Shown: positions 44,845-55,339 of the stretch, piece by piece
Position numbering within the stretch: position 1 is the stretch's first letter
How the letters are laid out: every line of letters starts with the position of its first letter
Assembly: GCF_905220565.1 (NCBI RefSeq)
Contig: NC_059406.1
Location: 6,024,001-6,088,000, forward strand
Length of the DNA stretch: 64,000 nucleotides
DNA from: Melitaea cinxia
Taxonomy: Eukaryota > Arthropoda > Insecta > Lepidoptera > Nymphalidae
Direction of reading: 5' to 3'
Notes under the pieces: model-generated
Told to the model about the DNA's origin: nothing
Databases searched by the model: none
What the model saw: the letters and a program-made list of their open reading frames with translations, nothing else
Translations under genes and position numbers: made by a program

Positions 44845-45455
44845 TTTAACCGACTTCCAAAAAAGGAGGAGGTTCTCAATTCGACTGTATTTTTTTTTAT
44901 GTATGTTACATCAGAACTTTTGACCATGTGGACCGATTTCGACAATTTTTTTTTTAATCGAAAGGTGGTGTGTGTCAATTGGTCCCATTTAAATTTATTT
45001 GAGATCTAATAATAACTTTTCGAGTTATATCTAATAATGCGTTTTTACTTGACGCTTTTTTCGTCGATCTACGTTGTATTATACCACATAACTTTTTACT
45101 GGATGCACCGATTTTGATGATTCTTTTTTCGTTGGAAAGAAGATATCCCTAGTTTGGTACCATGAAAAGGAAACCAGGATCTGATGATGGAATCCCAGAG
45201 GAATCTAGGGAAACTCTCGAAAATCCGCAAAAACTTTTTACTGGGTGTATCGATTTTGATAATTTTTAATTTAATCGAAAGCTGATGTTTATCATGTGGT
45301 CACATATAAAATTTATCGAGATCTGATAACTACTTTTTGAATAATCTTTAATAATGCGTAGTTATTTGACTATTTTTTCGTCGATCTACGTTGTATTACT
45401 CGTCGATGTAATTGAAGTCGGTTTTTTTTCGTTTGCGAGCAAACACAATTATTAA
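44845..45455 (+). mobile_element. CCGACTTC-ended repeat, best full-length copy
   Basis: About 610 bp from TTTTTTAACCGACTTCCAAA to GTTTGCGAGCAAACACAATT. Ends are inverted (AACCGACTTC and GAAGTCGGTT) and the 3' end is followed by the stem-loop GTTTGCgaGCAAAC. Two internal blocks (about 44932-45108 and 45243-45415) are diverged direct duplicates, each running from ATCGAAAG through GATCTGATAA or GATCTAATAA to TTTTTTCGTCGATCTACGTT. Layout resembles non-autonomous Helentrons (HINE/DINE-1). No coding. Confidence 0.82.
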
Positions 45456-45784
45456 TTTTATTGATTGGTTTTTAATTAAGTACATAAAAGTATTTAGGAA
45501 ATTTAGTATGTTATAAAATAACAAATACCGTAAAATAAAATAAATCAAACAAAATAATAATAATAATAATTCAAACTAAGTGAAATAAAAAAAACACGTC
45601 TTTATTTATTTTTGTCGACAGTATAAAATTACATAAATAATTTAAAAAAAAGTTTACTAGTAATATTTTAGTTTTACAAACGTCATATTATACACGTGTG
45701 ACTGATATTACGTCACTTCCGTTATATATTTTTCTTACGGTTTTAGTATCACATTTTTTTCAGTTCGGTCGCCCAGCCAAATGT

Positions 45785-45944
45785 CAAGCCTGCTGTGAGG
45801 AGCTAACTAGTCGTCACTACGATTTTCGAGGGTTCCCCTCGATTTCTCTGGGATTCCATCATTAGATCCAGATTTCATGGTACCATGGCCTTTCCAACAA
45901 AAAAATATCAAAATCGGTTCATAAATGACGAAGTTATCCCCAAG

Positions 45945-45945
<1 letters not shown>
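45785..45945 (-). repeat. Internal fragment of the CCGACTTC-ended repeat
   Basis: Reverse copy with CCCTCGATTTCTCTGGGATT and CAAAATCGGTTCATAAATGA, ending in the TA microsatellite that follows. Confidence 0.7.
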
Positions 45946-46016
<71 letters not shown>

Positions 46017-46036
46017 CTATATATATATATATATAT
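45946..46036. repeat. TA dinucleotide microsatellite
   Basis: About 90 bp of nearly pure TA, broken once by ACTATA near 46017. It joins a CCGACTTC-family fragment to the next element. Confidence 0.95.
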
Positions 46037-48345
46037 ACTAGCTGTGCCCGCGGCTTCGCCCGCGTAGAAATCAGTGTGTCACAAAGTTTTCCCGGCAAAC
46101 TTCCAGTGAAACTATTATCGAAATCGGCTTAGCCGTTCCGTAAACCTTTCTCTCCAAGCCCTCTCTCCGTTGGTGAAATCGCATAAAAATCCGTTCAGTA
46201 GATTTTGAAGGAATCTTTCACATATACTTTTGGGGATTTTGTTTTATAATACACTAACTGTCGCCTGCGACTACGTCCGCGTGGTTATGAAGATATGCAT
46301 TACTATTAAGATGTTTAACGCAAATTATTTTTTTATTTCAGTCACTTGAAATGCTTATCAAACTGAGTAACTTTTTAAAACGCACAATTTAGTATAATTT
46401 AATAGTTATTTTTATAAAACCTCTCTATACACCACATTTTTAGTTTTATTTTCAGGCTGTATATGTTTCATACAAACTATCAACCCTAATTAAACCCTCT
46501 TAGCGGTGGAATATCGCAAAATCCGTTCTTAGCGGACGTCAACTAACTATAATCTACCTCCCTGCCTCATCTTTGTCCATCCTGGATGGATGGACCATCC
46601 AGCGGTTATTAAGTTCTCGTGATGAGTGAGTCAGTGACCTTTCTCTTTTATATATATAGATTACGATGCATTATTTGGACACCTTCTCGCTATCTATAGA
46701 GCATACATTTTAAATTTCTTTTACTCCTAAAACATAGGACTTTCATACAAACTTCCAACCCCCCGTTTTACCCCCTTAGGGGTCGAGTTTCGTAAAATCC
46801 GTTCTTAACGGATGTCTACGCCCTATAAGGAGCCTTTCTGCCAAATTTCAAGTTTGTAGGTGTTATAGTTTCAGAGATTTCGTGATCAGTGAGTCAACCT
46901 ACCATCCCCCGTTTTAACCCCAAAAAGGGGTTGATTTTTAAAGATACATTATTTGGACGCCTTTTCATCATCTATAGAGCATACATTTTAAATTTCAGGT
47001 CTCTTACTTCAAAAACATAGGACTTTCATACAAACTTCCAACCCCCGTTTTACCCCCTTAGGGGTCGAGTTTCGTAAAATCCGTTCTCAGCGGATCTCTA
47101 TGCCCTATAAGGAGCCTTTCTGCCAAATTTCAAGTTTGTAGGTGTTATAGTTTCGGAGATTTCGTGATCAGTGAGTCAACGTACCATCCCCCGTTTTAAC
47201 CCCAAAAAGGGGTTGATTTCTAAAGATACATTATTTGGACACTTTCTCACCATCTGTAGAGCATACATTTTAAATTTCAAATCTCTTACTTCAAAAACAT
47301 AGGACTTTCATACAAACTTCCAACCTCCATTTTACCCCCTTAGGGGTCGAGTTTCGTAAAATCCGTTCTCAGCGGATCTCTATGCCCTATAAGGAGCCTT
47401 TCTGCCAAATTTCAAGTTTGTAGGTGTTATAGTTTCGGAGATTTCGTGATCAGTGAGTCAACGTACCATCCCCCGTTTTAACCCCAAAAAGGGGTTGATT
47501 TCTAAAGATACATTATTTGGACACTTTCTCACCATCTATAGAGCATACATTTTAAATTTCAAATCTCTTACTTCAAAAACATAGGACTTTCATACAAACT
47601 TCCAACCTCCATTTTACCCCCTTAGGGGTCGAGTTTCGTAAAATCCGTTCTTAGCGAATGTCTACGTCCTATAAGGAGCTTTTCTGCCAAATTCCAAGTT
47701 TGTAGGTGTTATAGTTTCAGAGATTTCGTGATCAGTGAATCAACCTACCATCCCCCATTTTAACCCCAAAAAGGGGTTGATTTCTAAAGATACATTATTT
47801 GGACGCCTTTTCATCATCTATAGAGCATACATTTAAAATTTCAGGTCTCTTACTTCAAAAACATAGGACTTTCATACAAATTTCCAACCCCCGTTTTACC
47901 ACCTTAGGGATCGATTTTCGTAAAATTCGTTCTTAGCGGATGTTTACGCCTTATAAGGAGCTTTCCTACCAAATTTCAAATTTGTAGGTGTTATAGTTTC
48001 GGAGATTTCGTGATCAGTGAGTCAACGTACCATCACCCGTTTCAACCCCAAAAAGGGGTTGATTTCTAAAGATACATTATTTGGACACTTTCTCACCATC
48101 TATAGAGCATACATTTTAAATTTCAGGTCTCTCACTTCAAAAACATAGGACTTTCATACAAACTTCCAACCCCCGTTTTACCCCCTTAGGGGTCGAGTTT
48201 CGTAAAATCCGTTCTTAGCGGATGTTTACGTCTTATAAGGAGCCTACCTGCCAAATTTCAAGTTTGTAGGTGTTATAGTTTCGGAGATTTCGTGATGAGT
48301 GAGTGACCTTTCGCTTTTATATATATTATAGATTATAGATATATA
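46037..48345 (+). mobile_element. Dispersed elements of the GCCCGCGGCTTCGCCCGCG type with internal array
   Basis: The first head at 46037 starts ACTAGCTGTGCCCGCGGCTT. A second head at 46253 reads ACTAACTGTCGCCTGCGACT with a tail at 46640-46662 (CTTTCTCTTTTATATATATA). A tandem array follows (46665 onward), ending in the same tail type at about 48310-48335. Non-coding throughout. These elements share internal phrases (AAAATCCGTTCTTAGCGGA) with the array units, so the array probably arose by amplifying the element's interior. Transposon class not established. Confidence 0.65.
46665..48335 (+). repeat. Tandem array, about six units of 282 bp
   Basis: Units begin at GATACATTATTTGGAC (first copy GATGCATTATTTGGAC): 46665, 46943, 47225, 47507, 47789 and 48071. 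Spacing is 278, then 282 four times. Each unit carries AGCATACATTTTAAATTTC, AAAACATAGGACTTTCATAC, CCCCTTAGGGGTCGAGTTTC and AGTTTGTAGGTGTTATAGTT. The third and fourth units are almost identical. No coding. Confidence 0.95.
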
Positions 48346-48689
48346 TATATATATAATTTCCTTAAAATCAACAAAGCTAGATGTTGCTCGCTTCTACGCT
48401 TGCTCCATGTTCTATTTAAATTTAATCAATTCAGTTTAGTTCAATTAAGCGTTAGTACGTAAGCGTAAGCGTTAGTATGTGTAGTAATTTCATTGTAAAA
48501 ACAATATCTTAAAGAATACGAATTCTTAACCGTGCAATTCAGAATAGTGAAGTGAGGTCGCAAACGGCGAAATTAAATCCTGCGGTTACTGCCTGTGGTG
48601 CTAACAACTCGAATACGCAAATGTGTTCTTCGACGAAATTAACACTTTATGAGAAATAAAGAGATCAATATAAAAATTGCTTATGACTA

Positions 48690-48868
48690 GCTTGCTGGCT
48701 TAGTTTGTAGTGATCGTGTTTTCTGCTCAGGTGGTTGCGGGTTCGATTTCCGTACATATTTTTTTATATACGTACTATTAATATGTATGTTTAACAAAAA
48801 AATTGAGCTATATCAGTCGGCTTGATACCTTTAATAACAGACGACCGTGTGTGTAATATATATTTATA
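48690..48868 (+). mobile_element. tRNA-derived SINE (ACTAGCCCGTTAG family), diverged
   Basis: Head GACTAGCTTGCTGGCTTAGT, B-box GGTGGTTGCGGGTTCGATTT and 3' part ATCAGTCGGCTTGATACCTT then GACGACCGTGTGTGTAATAT. Confidence 0.65.
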
Positions 48869-48954
48869 TATATAATACTACTTAGTAATTACTTATTTCT
48901 AAATATATCATAACGTATTGGACAGTGGCCAGTAAAGTACATTTATACACAAAC

Positions 48955-49215
48955 TAGTTTTTGCCCGCAGCTTCGCTCACGCAGGGAACCTACCTAAGGA
49001 AGGGTTAAGACTATTTATTTTTATGTCATGTCCGCCATCTTAGACTTCGAAATAACTGCCATTTTCGCAATCAACGTCCCAAAAAACATAAATAACGACA
49101 CTCATGTCGATTATTAGGTTTATTTACCCCATTTCACTCCCTAAGGGGTGTTGATATTCGGAAAATCACGTAAGACGTATTTGCTTATTTATTTTTGGAA
49201 GTACTCCTACGAAGT
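48955..49215 (+). repeat. Dispersed repeat of the 'GCGGCTTCGCCCGCG' type, diverged
   Basis: Starts ACTAGTTTTTGCCCGCAGCT and contains CCCATTTCACTCCCTAAGGG. Truncated at its 3' end by the next repeat. Confidence 0.6.
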
Positions 49216-49227
49216 TTCGAATTTAAT

Positions 49228-49512
49228 TTTTTTTTATGTCACTAGGTCGGCAAACAAGCGTACGGCTCATCTGATGGTAAGCGATTACCGTAGCTTATAG
49301 ACACCTGCAACACCAGAAGCATCGCAAGCGCGTTGCCGACCCAATCCCCAATCCCCCCAAAAGCTCTGGTCACCTTACTCACCAACAGGAACACAATACT
49401 GCTTGAAAACAGTATTATTTTGCTGTGATCTTCTGTAAGGTCGAGGTACTACTCCAGTTGGGCTGCTCCATATTTTAAACAGGAAATTCCTGCTGTGCCC
49501 TACCTCAGTTAA
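49228..49512 (-). repeat. Dispersed repeat (GGTAGGGCACAGCAGG family), minus copy
   Basis: Plus-strand reading CACTAGGTCGGCAAACAAGC, GGTAAGCGATTACCGTAGCT, AGGTCGAGGTACTACTCCAG and CCTGCTGTGCCCTACCTCAG; a near complete reverse copy. Confidence 0.8.
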
Positions 49513-49514
49513 AA

Positions 49515-50115
49515 TGTCTATTTAATTTAAATAAAACAACTTTTTCGGATTTTATCGCGGCTTATTAACTTTTTAGATTTCCGACGTTTCAGATACATTA
49601 CAGCAACCATGGTCACGGGAGGACTGAGGTGTCAGACGTCCTAACGTTACAAAGTTATTCGAAACTACCCGACATACATCAATATTTTATTTAGTCCTAT
49701 CTACGCAGAATGTACTAATTGAGTCTTTAATCTGTGGTATATAATTGAGTCTTTAATATGTAGTGGTGTGGTATGTGCATAAATATGTAGGTGCTGGTTT
49801 TGAATATTTTTGTTAATACTAGGAAAAATAAATCTTTTTGATATTATTCTTAAGTGACCTTTTCGTTCTTAAGTAAAAAAGGTCTAAGTTCTTAAAAAGG
49901 TCTTAGTAGTGCTTACGACGTTGGTGTTGGAGCGCCTGTCAGTTTTTGAGAAGCAATTACTCTCAATCTTGTAATTACTATGTATGCACTTGTCAATTTT
50001 TAATTTACCATCATGTTTTTTTTTATATTTTATACACTGCTTTTGCTATACACCGTGCGTTAATTCATTGCATTATTAAAAAAGACTTCATTCAAACCGG
50101 CAGGAAATTATTTTA
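49515..50115. other. Intergenic, MITE relic, no gene
   Basis: 49538-49650 is an inverted relative of the MITE at 44500 (AACAACTTTTTCGGATTTTA to CATGGTCACGGGAGGACTGA). The rest is AT-rich with nothing recognised. Confidence 0.45.
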
Positions 50116-50117
50116 AC

Positions 50118-50545
50118 TTTCTTCTACTAATCTTTCAGTTGGCACAGGGATTCAATTTGGTAGTGTTTACAGGAATCAACATAGGAGGAAGAGATTCTAT
50201 AAGTTTTGAAATTTAAAATCAAAAGCTTTTTAAATTTTTTCTGAAACGATTCAATCCTGTCGATGTGTACATTGTATACAGGGGCACATATACTAGAAGC
50301 GTATTCCAGTATAGTTTGAATGAAGCAGAAATATAAAATTTTGATACATACTATATTTTTAAAGGAGTTGAAAGCTCGGGATATGAAACCTAGTCGATTA
50401 TATGTTTTAGATTATTGTATCGATATGATTTATAAAAGTCATTTTGGCATCCAATATCAGCTATAGGTCTCGAATAGTAGCCACTCTTATGATGAGAGAC
50501 ATTGTCTATCGTATAATTTTAAAGGGTCTTGAATACCATACGGGA
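50118..50545 (-). mobile_element. LINE fragment, RT C-terminal region (CR1/Jockey-like)
   Basis: The minus strand, with stops and shifts, reads LILDAKMTFINHIDTI, then NRLGFISRAFNSFKNIVCIK, FIQTILEYASSICAPVYNVH and IDRIESFQKKFKKLLI. This is the conserved thumb region after the RT catalytic core (…LEYAS…VYNVHIDRIE…). No intact frame longer than about 60 codons. Confidence 0.7.
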
Positions 50546-51115
50546 AATTTATCCATGTGGTGGAATTTTTTTTTTTGGTAAAAAATCATGTATAACCTTA
50601 TTTTAAAAATCACGTACAATTATGTAAAAATTTATTAATAATTATGTAAAATTTTTGAATTATTTCGACTATGTTGTTTCCCTATAGTATTGTGTGCCAG
50701 TTGATGTTGCGTAGAAAGTCATTGATTCCGTAGTAGTCAGATTTAAAAAAGCAATGCTTTATAAAAGTTGCGCGTTTAATACAAGGCAACATAAGATCCG
50801 GTGCACTTAAATCCAAACACGGGTGATAGCCATCCTCCGAGACTAACGCAGTAGTTGATCGAGAAACAGCAATGTGCGTATCACTAAATATTAATTTCAA
50901 AATATTATTACATTAATTAATAAATAAATTATAACAACAGATGCAATTTTTATTTATGCGATAAGCACGAATAATGATATTTGTGTAGATGTAGTGTAAA
51001 TGTGAATCAATGCGTTGTGTGATGTATAAAAGTAGTGTATGCGTATATGTTGTATGATGTATATAATTTTGTAGTATAATGTGACGTGTTGTAAGGTGTG
51101 CGTCTACAGTGAAAG

Positions 51116-53322
51116 CATAGAGCAACACGGAGGGGAGTGGCCATTGCGTTTGTTACCGATACAAAACTTTCTGTCATTTTTTGCGGGGGGAAATTACACA
51201 CATGCACACTTTATCTAATTCCCACACAAAAATAGTCGTCTGTCACTACGAAACTCACACATACTAAATTAAAATCACACTTACATTTTTCACACACACA
51301 TAGATACATTCTATGTCATTACAGTATAATGACACGCCGCAACTACACTGAAAAGTTGCTAACAGCCGTGGTTGTAACAACTGTCGATATGCATTATCGA
51401 TAAATTCAACTACTTGGTTAGGGAAATAATGTTTTTAAAGTGATAAGATATTTAATAAGTGGTAAGATATTATTATAAAAATAGACTTAATTTATTATAT
51501 ACTACAAATCAAACATCTTCATGTAAAATAAACGATTATAAAGAGTAAAGATTTGATTGTTTGTTTGTTAGCATTGAATAGGCTCCGAAACTATTGGACC
51601 GATTCAAAAAATTATTTCATCGTTGAGAAGCTACACTATCCTTGAGCGACATAGGTTATACTATATTTTTAAAAATATTAGGGATCTTTACTAAAACTCC
51701 AATAATGTAACCCAAGGGATAAAAGAATATCCTAAAAAATTCCTTACATTGCGTGCGCTGCAAAAACTAATGATAATAGAAATACAAAATGTAGTAAGAC
51801 TTTGTAGAATACATCATTATCTACTATAATTGTATTTGCTCGCAAACGAAAAAAAAAAACTGACTTCAATTACATCGACAAGTAATAGAATATATGTAAT
51901 ATATACGCGTTATCAAAGGTTACTCAAAAAGATGTTATCAGATCTCGATGAAATTTAAGCGCAACCACATGATAAACATCAGCTTTCTATTAAATTAAAA
52001 ATTATCAAAATTGGTCCACCCAGTCAAAAGTTCTGAAGTAACATACATAAAAAATACACTCGAATTGAGACCCTCCTGCCTTTTTGGAAGTCGGTTAAAA
52101 AGTGTCGCGACAGCATATGTCTAACTATTATAATTATGTCACAATACGTTTGGTGCAACGTTGTTGTGCCAAACAATGCCAGTCTACAATAAACGATTTA
52201 AAATTAACCCACATTTTGAGGAGTTGATGATATACACTGTGATGTCAACGAATCAGGAATAGGGAGCGTAGCACTAATGGCATCATAAGATGATAGCCTG
52301 TCATCTGCTTGTTTGAATGATTTGTTGATGACTCTGAAAGGATGGATTTAACATTGTTAATTTTCAAAGTTGACAAATCTAAGTTTCGTTTCACTACTAT
52401 GACAAAGGTGAACCATATCTTGATTACCTTGTACATGAGACAAAAAAAAAAAACTTACGGGACAAAAACAGTGTGGCGTTAGTGTTGGTTTGGTGCCCTC
52501 GACTAATACTTCTATTGTTCGCCAACACTTGAAAGTTAGTGGTATTGATATGATCTGAACAAATTACACTATTTTTTGTGGGCGTCCAGGTCTGTCTGTT
52601 ATTACAATTTTTTTTCCATGTATCCCTTAAATTTGGATTTTCAGAAAACCTGCCAAATTTTTATATAAAACATTATGGTCGAAGTTCACATTAAGTAATT
52701 CTAGTAAAATGTATTAATACTCGTAATACGCGTATTATATTTAATTTAATGCAATTTTATTATATAACTATGTTTATTAAAAAAAGCTAGCAATATTATA
52801 TTATAAATAAATCAAAACTCAAAAATGTCTGTCACCTCTTTTGCCTTTGCCGTTTTTATCGATAACTATCTACAAACAAACCGGTAACAACACTATCGCT
52901 CGGCGACAGTGACTTCTCGGAAATAGACTCCGATTAGTCGCTCGACCGATCCGCATATTGTATGAGGGCGAGCAGCCTATGTTGGTAAACAAATCGAGTC
53001 AACACGACCGATAATATTTGTAATTTTTAAGTTTAAAAAAGGTTTAAAAGTAGTATACAAGTAATAATGTGATTAAAAAATACTTACGTATGAAAGGTAA
53101 CGCTATGTTTTAGTAAATTTGACGTGGCAGATCTTTTTTTGAAGCAAAAAACAGAACAATTTGGCATTTTTTGAAGGACGTTGATTCAATCGCGCAACTA
53201 GATTTCGTCTAGTGATCAGTGCGGCTGGAACTAGTTTTATTGTACGCATATGGCCATTTGGCCTTATACCTTGACAGAGGGGAACGCCTGTACATGGCTA
53301 CTCCCCTCCGTGTTGCTCTTTG
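51116..53322 (-). mobile_element. P-superfamily DNA transposon, both termini and 8-bp target duplication
   Basis: A 2207-bp element. The left end starts CATAGAGCAACACGGAGGGG; the right end read on the minus strand starts CAAAGAGCAACACGGAGGGG. The first 29 bases match at 27. Perfect 8-bp target duplications AGTGAAAG flank it (51108-51115 and 53323-53330). Eight-bp duplications and roughly 30-bp inverted ends starting CA fit the P superfamily. On the minus strand, exon 1 (53167-53088, MPNCSVFCFKKRSATSN) and exon 2 (52649-52459, FSENPNLRDTWKKNC then TWTPTKNSVICSDHI) join in frame across a GT-AG intron into a THAP (C2CH) zinc finger, the DNA-binding domain of P transposases. No catalytic region found. 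A CCGACTTC-ended repeat (51833-52098) and another repeat (about 51545-51780) are nested inside. Confidence 0.85.
51833..52098 (-). repeat. CCGACTTC-ended repeat nested in the P-like element
   Basis: Plus-strand reading GCTCGCAAACGAAAAAAAAA, then CTGACTTCAATTACATCGAC, ending CCTTTTTGGAAGTCGGTTAA. Short version with both inverted ends. Its right boundary (GTCGGTTAAAAAGTGTCGCG) is the same as at 6293 in the other P-like copy. Confidence 0.8.
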
Positions 53323-53629
53323 AGTGAAAGGATAAGACCATAGATTAGATTACACTTATATACGAGGGATAAAACCATGATAAGACTAAACAACAATAAA
53401 TAATATATAGTGAGTATGACTTCATTTTACATAAAACGACAATTGGGACCGAAATTAGTATCAATGTTTGTTATTTTCTGCAAATCTTTTTCTGTCTCTG
53501 TTTTTCTGTCTTTGTCTGTCTCTGTTTGTGTTTCTTAAAAAATGTTACAATTCCTTATCCAAGTAAATTTATACGACCTTTCCTCAGCACGGATTTTTAC
53601 TGCGTTAAAAAGTTGTTTATTTTCGGGGG

Positions 53630-53896
53630 TTAGGTTATTAGGTTTGTATCTTCAATGAACTGAGCAGCGGGTGCAAGAGCTGGAGGCAGAGCGGCTTTTG
53701 GTGTTGGTGATGCAAACCGAGTTTGTGCCGACGATGCAGGGGCCGGTGGTGGCAGGTCCAACCACGTCGGCGTCACACCATTCTTATGAGATCTTAACAA
53801 ATCATTGCTGAAAGCGACACAGTCCGCGGCAATCGAATAAGCGGGTACGCAGGCACCACTATACACGACTCCGAATAACACCTTAATATCGATCTT
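53630..53896 (-). CDS. Unrecognised ORF, possible terminal exon
   Basis: A minus-strand open frame preceded by a good acceptor-like sequence (GGGACTTTTTCAG, ending at about 53897). It reads KIDIKVLFGVVYSGACVPAY, SIAADCVAFSNDLLRSHK, a proline-alanine-rich stretch (LPPPAPASSAQTRFASP) and ends QFIEDTNLIT at a TAA. There is no ATG at the start of the frame, so it would need an upstream exon that I cannot identify. GC content is well above the surrounding DNA. I do not recognise a family; it could be the last exon of a host gene, a pseudogene, or part of an unknown mobile element. No function assigned. Confidence 0.35.
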   Translation of the reverse strand, partial: KIDIKVLFGVVYSGACVPAYSIAADCVAFSNDLLRSHKNGVTPTWLDLPPPAPASSAQTRFASPTPKAALPPALAPAAQFIEDTNLIT

Positions 53897-54084
53897 CTGA
53901 AAAAGTCCCAATCTTACAACTGAGTCCAGTGAGTATCTGTTAGGGAAATGTTAACTTACACTTAATTTATTAGTTTTTTTCAGAGATAATAACAAACACA
54001 ACTGCTCACTATTAAGGTAGGTAGCCAAAAAAAAAAAGATTTTATCTTAAGAATACATATTTACACAATACATATTTACACAAT

Positions 54085-54330
54085 ACACACACGGTCGTCT
54101 GTTCCTAAAGTAAGCAACTTAATGCTTGTGTTATAGGTAACAGCCGTCTGGTATATAGCTACATATATTTTTTTTTCGATAAACATACTTATAAATAATA
54201 CATATATAAACATATAAATAATTATATTATATTTATATTACACCCAGACTCGGGGTGGGAATCGAACCCACAACCCTCGGAGCAGAAAGCAGGGTCACTA
54301 CAAACTGCGCCAACGGGCTAGTCGAATACA
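54085..54330 (-). mobile_element. tRNA-derived SINE (ACTAGCCCGTTAG family)
   Basis: Minus-strand copy: 3' part CACACGGTCGTCTGTTCCTA and GCAACTTAATGCTTGTGTTA; head complement ACTGCGCCAACGGGCTAGTC ends at about 54324. It lies between the two unrecognised open frames. Confidence 0.78.
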
Positions 54331-54714
54331 CAATTAAACTTTATCCTATACGCTTCCGTTTTATTTGCTTTTAAAAATTTTAAGCACCGTGATTATAATA
54401 ATATACTTTATAAATATTTTGTTATTTTAATTAAAAGCGGTGGTTGTTTTCAGCGGCGAAATCGAATTGGCCTTCGACAAGGGTAGAACAACGTTTATTT
54501 CAATTATAACAAGTAGGCAAGTAAGGCATCGTTAATGAATAAATTATAACTTTAGCGAATTTATGGAATAATAATTTTAAGCTGCGTAAATATTATTGAA
54601 TGGCTTGTCTATTTACAATGTACATTTCTTAACTCTATTTATATAACAAAAAACTATGTAAACAAATTTTGGAGATCAAATTATAATTTAATAAGCTAAT
54701 CTTGGAAGTCATTG

Positions 54715-55011
54715 AATCTAAACTTTAGAAATGGCCAGACCTATGAGGACGTCATTGTCGTCCAGACGAAGACAAGAAGGCTCAAGATCCACGACAGCGT
54801 CTCGCACGCTGTAGTCGCGGTGACTCGGCACACTAACACCTGTGTCTATTACACCGACGACCGTGACGACGCAATTGGTCGCTTAATAGCGAAGGCAGCG
54901 GGAACTTCTAAAAAAGACATCCTCGAGCACAGCCTCAGGATGGCGATTCACCACAGGGATGCCGCCGTCATTGAGGGTGTGCTCGAAATGTTAAAACGTG
55001 TTGAGGTGTGA
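54715..55011 (+). CDS. Unrecognised ORF with coding-like composition
   Basis: About 98 codons open on the plus strand with no in-frame ATG at the beginning. It reads NLNFRNGQTYEDVIVVQTKT, RRLKIHDSVSHAVVAVTRHT, then TCVYYTDDRDDAIGRLIAKA, then SKKDILEHSLRMAIHHRDAA and ends EMLKRVEV before TGA. A possible acceptor (AACTTTAG) ends at 54727, so it may be a 3'-terminal exon. AATAAA lies near 55071. GC-rich codons in a strongly AT-rich setting and mixed charged and hydrophobic composition suggest real or recent coding. I recognise no domain. It could be host, a transposon gene or a relic. Confidence 0.4.
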   Translation, partial: NLNFRNGQTYEDVIVVQTKTRRLKIHDSVSHAVVAVTRHTNTCVYYTDDRDDAIGRLIAKAAGTSKKDILEHSLRMAIHHRDAAVIEGVLEMLKRVEV

Positions 55012-55249
55012 AGACAACACTACAGAATTAGTATATTATAATAAATTGTAGCACACGTTATTTGTAAGAATAAATTGTAATTTGATGTAAGGAAAAAAAA
55101 AATAGGACTAAGGAAAAAAAATACCAATAATAACATAGGCTAAGTGTATATTGTTAGCCAAGTAGGCCTAAGTGTACATATACGTTAACTAGACAATAAG
55201 TGTACATATATTATAGATAGCAAGTAAGTGTATATATAAACATATATAT

Positions 55250-55339
55250 GTTGGGGCTAGTGCCCTGTGCCGCAGTGATTAGGGAAACCTGGTACCCGAT
55301 GCTGGTTAATGAAATGGACTGTATTTGTTCGTATCGTAT
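55250..55339 (+). repeat. 90-bp direct repeat, copy 1
   Basis: From GTTGGGGCTAGTGCCCTGTG to TTCGTATCGTAT, containing AACCTGGTACCCGATGCTGG. It differs from copy 2 (56383-56472) at two positions. Confidence 0.9.
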
